A model generated the notes under the pieces. The model was not told where the DNA came from. It did not search any database and saw only the letters and a program-made list of their open reading frames with translations. A stretch of DNA of 64,000 bases from Scolecobasidium constrictum UM 578 (taxonomy: Eukaryota; Ascomycota; Dothideomycetes; Venturiales; Sympoventuriaceae): NCBI GenBank assembly GCA_000611715.1, contig AZYM01000291.1, positions 1 through 64,000 on the forward strand, in the 5' to 3' direction. The translations under genes were made by a program, and so were the position numbers. Positions 56,851-64,000 of the stretch are shown piece after piece (position 1 is the stretch's first letter; the number at the start of each line of letters is the position of its first letter).

Positions 56851-58447
56851 GACTGCTGATCTTGAGAACACAAGCGTTCTCTTGGACAGTATAAGAGATC
56901 TTGGGTGTGGATCCGTTCGTCGTGCCCAGGGAGCTTGGAGTGCCTTGGGATAATTCCAAGAAAACCTTGGGTCGATCAAAGCGCAGCAGCCTGCCTTTTA
57001 TACATCATTGCACTTGCCGTTGCGAGCATCCTTCCGCAAGCGCGTCCGGAGGGCGATGGGTCAGAGTCAGGACCTAAAGAGAGCCGTCCGTCAAAGTCCT
57101 TGCTCGATTCATGATCACACAGGTTGAATGGCTCAATGGAGGAGGAATTGTGGGCCTTGGCGCAGCCCTTCGATATGATCCCGGAAGGCCTGGAACATGC
57201 GTAGCGATCATCTGGGGAAGAATCCCTGCTCACGGGTAATGCTTGCGGGGAAATGTTGATATCTTGCGCTGTGTTTCGCGAGCCGAGTCAGGTTGAAAGG
57301 CGTCCGTTGCCGAGAAACTCCGCACAGGCGTGACTTTAGCAGTCTGGTACCACTGCAGCCAAAAACTAGTGAAAATTGACATCGAACAGGTAGATTCGAC
57401 TCTCCAAAGCTACTTGCTTCTCAATGGTGGTATGAGACGGACAGTTGTGCTCCGGCATGATTGGTGTGCCACGCGGCCTTCGATGGAACTGCACGGGAGA
57501 GATGGGTAGCTTAATGAAGGAGCCTGTGCCGAAGAGTTTGAGGACGCCGAGTCTATTGCTCCGAAAGCCAGTGGCATGTCCACGGAACGCGCCATAACCA
57601 CGGGATGACATGCCCAAAAGGCACCATGTAGACAAGGCCCAGAGCACTCACGGGAGAACATGATCCAGCCGGAATCTCAGTGGGGTGTTGAAGGGTCGCG
57701 AATGCTCACCATAGCAAAACTGCCTAACAAAGAGATCAAGACCACCTGTGTACTCGAACGACTTTGGGTTCGCTGGTTGCATCGTCTCGTCATTGGACAG
57801 AGGGACGTCGAGGACTAAAAAGCGGCGACTTCAGACGTACAGTGAACGGGGTACACAGTAGCGACAAATGCCCGGATCTCTCTTGTAGACGCAGCTTGAT
57901 AGATTTCAGATCCGTATCAATTAGTATCACCTGATCCAGATCGAAGCAGAAGAATATCCTGGGCAAGGTGAGGTCAAATAGTAGGTGTACGAAGCTGGCC
58001 ATAACCTTCGGTATTTCAATCGTCGTCGAACCAGTTTCATGTTTCAATTTGATGAATTACATGATCTTGATGGATCGATGATGAAGTGAAAGATCATGAA
58101 AGCAGTTGTGATCGTTGATGGTCTTCAGCCAAGAAAGCTTAGCATCGATCACGGAGGACGAGCGCCGACAGGGTGTCGTTCACACTTTGTGACCATTTGC
58201 TTGATCAATACGTTACGCGTCTCAGATTCAGCTTTCCTTACTCGTTCTCCTGCTACAATAGGAGCTGGCAATCTCACATGCGTATTGAGCAAAGGAGACT
58301 CTCCATGCAGCCCTTGAGATGGCTAGCATGAAGCTGTAAGGGCATGGCAAGCTTCTTGCGAGCTTGACGTGTGATTTAACACTTACAGGACTTTCCGAAC
58401 ACATTTTGGATTCGTAAAGGCCAACTGTTTGCGCGAGAAGCGTCATT
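56851..58447. other. Gene-poor interval
   Basis: About 1.6 kb between divergent genes. Minus-strand frames at 57366-57661 and 57790-58047 are open for 80-93 codons but start without ATG and show no known motif. Promoters of both flanking genes are presumably here. Confidence 0.5.
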
Positions 58448-59321
58448 ATGTATTCGTCATTCCTCGCTACTGAGGACTGTCATGTCTTTGTTACAGGAGC
58501 TGCAGGAGGGGTTGGCAGTGCAGCTGTCATGGAGTTCCTGGGTGAGAACGATTCCAGCAACACGCGCCTCGAACTTACTCACTGCTATAGCGAATGGTTG
58601 TCTTGTCACTGCACTAGACAAGCTTGACATAGATCCTGCGGCGTTGTCGGTACCCAGTGAAGCAGCTACTCGACTCCATGCGGTTCAAGGAGATCTCTGT
58701 AGTGAAGAGTCCTTGCAGCATGCGTTCAAGGTCGCAACTGATAAGTTTGGCCCTCCACAAATCCTCATTGCGAATGCAGGTATTACAGATGAGAGCAGTC
58801 ATCCGCCGATTTGGGACCTTGACGCCGCGAGATGGGACCAAGTGAACACCACGAACGTTAGAGGCACATATCTGACGATCAAGCATTTTCTACGCGTTGT
58901 CAAGTCTAGCCAAGAGATGTCGGGTGAAGAGCTAAAGAATGTATCAATCGTGGTCACAGGCTCGGAAACAGGAGTGTTTGGACAAGAAGGCCATGCTGAA
59001 TATGCATCAGGCAAAGCCGGCCTGCAGTATGGCCTCGTCAGAACAGTCAAGAACGAAATTGTGCGGCTCAACTCAAGAGCAAGGATCAATGCGGTGGCAC
59101 CTGGCTGGATCAATACACCTCTGATAGGCGATCGTCTCGATGATCCAAGGGAAAGGTGGGCTGAAGCCGAAGCAACAGTGGCACTGCGGAAGTTGGCTGA
59201 GCCACACGATGTCGCATGCTGTATGGCATTTTTGTCGTCACATCGAGCTGCTGGTCATATTTCTGGACAATGCATATCAATTGACGGGGGACAAGAGGGT
59301 CGGCTGCTTTGGAGAGCGTGA
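58448..59321 (+). CDS. Short-chain dehydrogenase/reductase (classical SDR)
   Basis: NAD(P)-dependent oxidoreductase of unknown substrate. Exons 58448-58541 and 58591-59321, with a 49-bp intron; 274 residues. The cofactor motif TGAAGGVGSA is near the N-terminus. The Rossmann strand continues across the junction as ANGCLVTALDKLD, where the Asp suggests NAD preference. NAG is in QILIANAGIT. The catalytic set is Ser in VTGSETG and YASGK in AEYASGKAGLQYGLV, followed by RINAVAPGWINTPLIGD and the C-terminal SGQCISIDGGQEGRL. Length and motifs are typical of the classical family. No clustered biosynthetic genes surround it, so it cannot be linked to a pathway. Confidence 0.92.
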
Positions 59322-60008
59322 CCGCTTGTAGGATTGGTAAACATTGGCACCAGATTCTTGTATATTCATCCCGTACTGACGACTTGATGTTTGCTGTTAG
59401 TTGGATCTTGCGCTACGGGCGGAGAGCCTTGTACCATGAGTCTACGAGGGCCAAGATACCATGCTTGTCATGATGGATTGGGACCTCTTGATTCTCGGTC
59501 GTCCTAAATCCCGGCCCATCACAAGCCTTTTGGTTCTCGCCTGAGTGGCTAGGATAGTACTGCTTGAAGGTTGAGGGCCTGTACAATCTGTCTCCAAGGT
59601 TCTATTTCTCCCTGAAGCAAGGACCCAAAAGTGTTTACGGCTCAGCCTTGATAATCCAAGCCGACACGTTTTCGGTGATGACGAGACCACTGCACCACCA
59701 CCACTGCACAACCGGCTGTTGTACCTCGAACACGTCTGGAACCCATTGCTAGCTACGAGATCATGGGCAGCCTTGACACACTCAGCCCCGTCGATTTCCC
59801 ATATCGAGGAGTGTAACACAACAGGCGATTGCAAGACGAATTAGCTCAGCTTCTTCTGAACCCGATGCAGCCACCCGCCATTGTCTCACCCGAATTGGGT
59901 AGCATAACAAACGCAACGCTGCGGGAGTGAATGTCTCCTGTTTCCAATATGATCTCTGTTACCTCGATCCTGCTATCTTCTTATGTTTCTAGCACATCCA
60001 TAGGCAAC
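59322..60008. other. No gene recognised; promoter of the cupredoxin gene
   Basis: A 687-bp spacer between two plus-strand genes. A minus-strand frame at 59442-59834 has no domain content. Confidence 0.5.
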
Positions 60009-61311
60009 ATGAGTCTTGCCTATTGCTGTTTTCTTGCGTTGCTTGTAGCCACCGTACATTGTCAGTCTGGTGTCAGTAGTGCTCTCGCTTCTATTGTCTC
60101 CTCTGTCACGAGTACTTCATCGGTGCCAGCCACATCAACCCATACGATCGAGGTGTCCAAAAACGACTCGCATGCATTCGATCCTGCTACCTTGAAGGCA
60201 GAGATCGGAGACATCATCGAGGTAGCATTCTCTTTTTTATACTCAAACGTGCGGCAGCTAATGGTTTGCAGTTTCGCTTCTTTCCCAGTGGGCACTCAGT
60301 CGTACGATCACAAGCTGAGTCTCCATGCGAGCCGATCGAGCTTCACAACAAAAGTTCGGACCGCTTTTTCTCGGGCTTCCAGCAGACAGACCTCAAGGAA
60401 TGGGACAGCCATGCCTCGCCAGTCTTTCAAGTCGAAGTCAACGACACGGAGCCGATATGGTTCTATTGCTCCGCACGAAATAGCTGTAACCAATACAAAA
60501 TGATCGGAATTGTGAATCCGGTGAGTAGCGGGGTGAGATTTTGAACTGGGACCAAATACGCTGACACGGAGTAGTTAAATGATGATGATCTGGATCAAGG
60601 GAACGACCGGGTCGATCTGGATACATGTGTGCTGCAACCTGGTCAGCAGCGTCCTGCCGCAGGCGAAGCGTGTCCAATGTCCACAGCGACAGCGAGCGGC
60701 ACACCAACCCCGATCGATAATCCTCTAGTCCCATCGATGTCTATGATACCGACCAGCAGCCCATCATTCCCAACCGCGGCCATAGCTGGCATAGTCGTCA
60801 GCGCAGTACTCATCTTTGCTCTCGGTAGTGGTCTCTTCTTCTTGCTTGGCCGTCAAAAATCTCCCAAGCAGAGTCCTGCGCCTCCTCCTCCACAGACCAA
60901 AGACAACAAGCGAGCGAGCGGCGTTCCAAGCTTCTACTCTCCCACCACGTACAGCGGGTCAACGCATAGAATGTCTGCTCCGCACCCGAGTCCTGCTACG
61001 ACATGGATCCCGGTGATGGGGGCCGATGGTATAGTGTATCAGCAGCCTTTTGTGAGTGGACTCGGACCGCCAGAAACAAGTGGCATGATGCACCAGACTT
61101 GGCCATTGCATGCTGTGCCAACTAGTCAGACAGAACATAAGGGGCCTGCCGTACGGCAGTCAACGTGAGTATCCCACTATGCGCGTATTTGCTACCCCAA
61201 GCCCGTAGCTTATATATCCATAGGTCCGAAACTGCCCCTCCACACGGTGTTCTAGCAGTGCCACCTGCTGAGCTGGACGTCGTCGACCATCGATATCCTG
61301 AACGGCCATAG
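60009..61311 (+). CDS. Membrane-anchored cupredoxin-like serine-rich surface protein
   Basis: Exons 60009-60221, 60272-60520, 60575-61164 and 61224-61311 give 379 residues; introns are 50, 54 and 59 bp. A signal peptide (MSLAYCCFLALLVATVHC) precedes a Ser/Thr linker and one cupredoxin fold: THTIEVSKNDSHAFDPATLK, GDIIEFRFFPSGHSVVRS, then PIWFYCSARNSCNQYKMIGI. In canonical fungal members the copper ligands are His, Cys, His and Met. Here His79, Cys137 and Met148 are present, but the second His (in the usual xHC) is Ser142, so copper binding is doubtful. A Pro/Ser/Thr stalk, one transmembrane helix at about 222-245 (IAGIVVSAVLIFALGSGLFF) and a basic, Pro-rich cytoplasmic tail follow. A further in-frame ATG lies upstream, but the signal peptide fits the start at 60009. 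Confidence 0.85.
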
Positions 61312-61408
61312 GAGCAGATGCCGCGACGTGTGAGCAAGGCTATAGGGATTGGTAAGTAAATAATATCGTCAGGCTGGTAAAACATATATTGCGTTACTTG
61401 CTTGGACA

Positions 61409-63094
61409 TCATCCCAGCTGCATCCCTAAATCATCACCAAACCGTGACCACTCTTCGTTGCGCTGATTGTAGCTGCTCGGTCTGAACTCATCCTCCTCGT
61501 CAGGATAGCTCTTGAGACTACTGCTGCCCACGCTATCCTTCCCCACACTCTGCGAACTCTCTGCCTTGCTATTTGCTCGCCTTCTGAACCAGCCTTTATT
61601 CTTCTTCCTTGCGCTGCCATTGACACTAATATCGTCTTCATCTACAGCTGTGGAGCCGTTCGAAGATGGAGGCACAATCGTCGCTGTGGAAGCTGCCATA
61701 GCGTCGTTCGAGTCTTCAGCTTCGCTTTGTTCGGCCAGAGTGGTTCTTGAGGGAGTTATGTCCGTGCTTGGTGTGATCTCGACTAGCTCAGCATCGCGAT
61801 ACCACTTCCTTCGCCTCGTATATCTTCCCCATCCATCTGTGCCTCTCCGCCCATCCTTCCACTTGCTGTCATAATAGATCCAGCCCTCTCCATCATCATC
61901 ATCGTCTTTCTTGCTACGCGAATCGCCTTGATCTACATGCCACTCGCCGCCTTCGACCCATCGCCAGCGAGCATGTCCACCTTCCACTTCCGGGAGCTCA
62001 AATTCCTCCTTCGAGGGCATTGCATTCAGATGCTCGTCTGTCCATGGCGCACGTTCATATGCGAGCATGGAGCTGGTCCAGCCTAACAGCAGCCAGCGTC
62101 GCTGGTTCTCATACAGCGTGAACGTGAAGCGAATGCCTGGTGATGAAGGCTTGCGTTTGGACTTCAAGGAAGCTGCAATATCGTTCGCAGTCTTGTTTGT
62201 CCTTGGTGGAAGTGCTGGCTTGCCATTCTTGCCATTACCAGACTCTGAGTCGTGCGGCTCAGCGACTTCGAGGCCAGTCAGTATGCTCGTGGCACGTCGG
62301 ATATGTCGACTTCTCCAAAGGATGATCCGCGTCACACGAGCTGGTCGTGAATGCCATGTCAGTGTGCAAGTGCCAATGAATAGAACCAGTCTCTTGGTGG
62401 TGACAATATAGAATGGCGGCATTGTCAACAAGATCCATATCGGAGTGACGAGTAATATGCGCACGAACATGGCCGTCAGAGCTGGCCTCGTCGTCGCACT
62501 TGTCGCCGTCCTCTGCGTGGACAAGAAGTCCGTGAGCCGCAGAAACGGATCAAGCAAGATGTTACACCGACTCGTGAACAACTTCAGATTATCGACAATC
62601 TCATCCAGACTCTTCGCATGGCGCATTGCCTCGGACTCGGTCCGCTTGTGTGTCTTTGCGCCGGACGTCGCCGTGGAGCTGAGACTCGAGAAGCGGCGCG
62701 AGTACATGCCCAGTATAAGCAGTGCTACCACGACTATCGGTCCTCCCCATCGCATGACAGGGTCACCATATAGCGTAACAGCCCAGAAGCCTGCGACGAG
62801 CAGGAAGCTCTCCCAAGGATCTCCCGTTGTCCATGATAGCAGACCAGCGATCTTGTTCAACGGCTGGATGAATGGGTACGAGTATGCTAGTGTGCGTGTG
62901 ACTTGCGGAGGTGTCGCAACCAGAAGCGGCGACTTCTGGTGGACGAGGATAGTCGAGCGTTGACGTAGCGAGGTTGGATCGATGCGGCCGAGTGTGGGAG
63001 GAGAGAAGGCGGCTACGGTCGGATCTCTGGGAGTCGAGGAAGACGAGGCATCTTCGGAGTACGAGTACGGCGACGGCTTCTGCGGAGTGGACAT
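61409..63094 (-). CDS. Pex23/Pex30-type peroxin with dysferlin domain
   Basis: Integral membrane peroxin that shapes ER-peroxisome contacts and controls peroxisome number. One exon, 561 residues from ATG 63094. Membrane helices lie near residues 90-135 (WESFLLVAGFWAVTLYGDPV; GGPIVVVALLILGMYSRRF) and 200-245 (FVRILLVTPIWILLTMPPFY; RLVLFIGTCTLTWHSRPAR). The dysferlin part follows: GIRFTFTLYENQRRWLLLGW, APWTDEHLNAMP, then the paired RWRWVEGGEWHVDQ and GWIYYDSKWKDG, with GWGRYTRRRKWYRDAELVE. The C-terminus is disordered with KKNKGWFRRR. The frame continues open 5' of the ATG to an acceptor-like cccgcaacag at about 63121. It could join a short upstream exon encoding MAAI through a GC-AG intron. 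Confidence 0.88.
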   Translation of the reverse strand: MSTPQKPSPYSYSEDASSSSTPRDPTVAAFSPPTLGRIDPTSLRQRSTILVHQKSPLLVATPPQVTRTLAYSYPFIQPLNKIAGLLSWTTGDPWESFLLVAGFWAVTLYGDPVMRWGGPIVVVALLILGMYSRRFSSLSSTATSGAKTHKRTESEAMRHAKSLDEIVDNLKLFTSRCNILLDPFLRLTDFLSTQRTATSATTRPALTAMFVRILLVTPIWILLTMPPFYIVTTKRLVLFIGTCTLTWHSRPARVTRIILWRSRHIRRATSILTGLEVAEPHDSESGNGKNGKPALPPRTNKTANDIAASLKSKRKPSSPGIRFTFTLYENQRRWLLLGWTSSMLAYERAPWTDEHLNAMPSKEEFELPEVEGGHARWRWVEGGEWHVDQGDSRSKKDDDDDGEGWIYYDSKWKDGRRGTDGWGRYTRRRKWYRDAELVEITPSTDITPSRTTLAEQSEAEDSNDAMAASTATIVPPSSNGSTAVDEDDISVNGSARKKNKGWFRRRANSKAESSQSVGKDSVGSSSLKSYPDEEDEFRPSSYNQRNEEWSRFGDDLGMQLG

Positions 63095-63869
63095 GTGTTG
63101 CTGCTCCAACCACGAGAGGTCAAGTTCTGTTGCGGGAGAGAGTCCATGTTAGTCATGCTGCGCAACCGCTGATGGTCAGGGTGGAGAGCGCTTGCCGATG
63201 GCTGCCATGCAAGCTTTCGAGGCCCATACTAAATGCTTTGGTAGAGGTTTAGAGCGACAGTATCGCCCGTGAGAGAAGCGGCAGAAGTATGAAAGTGCAT
63301 TACCCACTTATGTCGTATGCGATGGTCAGCTACAAGTGTACCTAGGAGCTCGCATGTGAATGCCGCTCGATGCGGAACTACGATGGCGGGGAGAATGCGT
63401 CGCCTGAAGACGGCACAAAGCAGTTCAACTACAGACGTATCGACGAACGCATAGTCGGAGTGAGCTTTGAGTGTTGTCCCGCTCGAATATCACGAAATGC
63501 CCTCCACACGAAACACGACGGCGACCTGTCACTCTCCGCGCAGATCGAAACGCCATCGTCATTGAGCAGCCGAGCTGTGGCGCCGCCGAAATGTGGCTAG
63601 TGCCTGGCATCGTGACTTTTTTCGAGCGCGCTTCCGATTTCGATCACCCGCGAACAATTCCGAGCATCCACCATTCCCACCGACTGAGCGCTTTCGCATT
63701 GTCGAATCCAGGATCTCACAACTCATTCAAAGTTTCCACATTGATGATGAGACGGTCATAGATCCAGACGCCTCGCACTGAACTTCGTCTCTCATCCATC
63801 TGAGCTCTCCCTTGGCTTGCCGTCGCCATCCATCATCCCATCTCGGCGCACATCGTCGACACTCACACC
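63095..63869. promoter_or_regulatory. Divergent promoter region, peroxin / PAM16
   Basis: A 775-bp spacer between divergent starts; it may contain a short 5' coding exon of the peroxin around 63215-63203. A plus-strand frame at 63471-63761 lies in what is probably the PAM16 leader. Confidence 0.5.
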
Positions 63870-64000
63870 ATGGCTCATCGCATCATAACGCAGGCCGCAA
63901 TAACAGGCGCACGCATCCTCGGCACCGCCTTCAAAGAAGCATACAAACAAGCCAGCGCATCACAAAAGTACGCCGCCGCCGCCGCACGGTCAGGCAAGCA
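63870..64000 (+). CDS. pam16: PAM16/Tim16, presequence translocase motor subunit (5' part, cut by window end)
   Basis: J-like protein that restrains Pam18 and so regulates mitochondrial Hsp70 at the TIM23 import channel on the matrix side of the inner membrane. The visible N-terminus, MAHRIITQAAITGARILGTA then FKEAYKQASASQKYA, matches Pam16 almost position by position. It continues into an Ala/Gly/Ser linker at the window edge. The start is the first ATG, preceded by ACACC. Only 43 complete codons are visible, so the J-like domain itself is not seen. Confidence 0.92.
   Translation, partial: MAHRIITQAAITGARILGTAFKEAYKQASASQKYAAAAARSGK

Noticed and set aside
57366..58050. Possible minus-strand gene in the long spacer before the SDR gene
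   Set aside because: Frames of 80-93 codons without ATG starts, motifs or a consistent intron pattern.
1..64000. CRISPR arrays, bacterial operons, ribosome binding sites
   Set aside because: Not expected in a fungal nuclear genome; no regularly spaced repeats were seen.

Overview
This window looks like nuclear DNA of a filamentous ascomycete, most likely a dothideomycete close to the Mycosphaerellales. Reasons: nearly all genes carry 43-60 bp GT-AG introns, the products are of Pezizomycotina type (HacA/Hac1 bZIP, type II pantothenate kinase, Ish1 repeat protein, fused HMP-P kinase/TenA), and the only repeat-rich region is AT-rich with a RIP-like loss of CpA/TpG. There is no operon structure. 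I rebuilt exons by eye from frame, splice sites, branch sites and protein families; exon sums were checked for divisibility by three.

Left part (1-23 kb). An F-box-like protein, a 77-residue hydrophilic protein, and the unfolded-protein-response regulator hac1 with a visible 20-nt Ire1-type intron. Then an amine oxidase with a probable 1-nt frameshift, divergent from a telobox (TRF/Taz1-like) telomere-binding protein whose promoter holds telomere-like motifs. Next come pantothenate kinase, mitochondrial ribosomal protein uL13m, a pterin carbinolamine dehydratase, two tandem MYND zinc-finger paralogs, a DUF1398 protein, EMC10, and a protein of a fungal family of unknown function.

Middle (23.2-29.5 kb). 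A gene-poor island. Two AT-rich RIP-like blocks carry about 550-bp inverted arms around a 1.5-kb segment of normal composition. A less mutated fragment of the same element lies at 28.2 kb.

Right part (29.5-64 kb). A ClC chloride transporter, a secreted-type single-pass membrane protein with Cys-rich PAN/Apple-like modules, two unrecognised proteins, and a sugar transporter. Then Ish1, a NOP8-like nucleolar protein, THI20-like thiamine enzyme, an F-box/LRR protein, the RAD9 checkpoint clamp subunit, a TMEM135-like membrane protein, and a second sugar transporter. The window ends with a short-chain dehydrogenase, a membrane-anchored cupredoxin with an altered copper site, a Pex23/Pex30-type peroxin and the start of PAM16.

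Most of this is housekeeping content. Several genes serve the ER and secretion (hac1, EMC10), peroxisomes, mitochondria (uL13m, PAM16), telomere/checkpoint (telobox protein, RAD9) and cofactor synthesis (pantothenate kinase, THI20, PCD). I saw no secondary-metabolite cluster, CRISPR array, tRNA or rRNA. I found no clearly new multi-gene system; the most distinctive items are the hac1 splice unit, the telomere-like promoter motifs, the MYND tandem pair and the rearranged RIP island.
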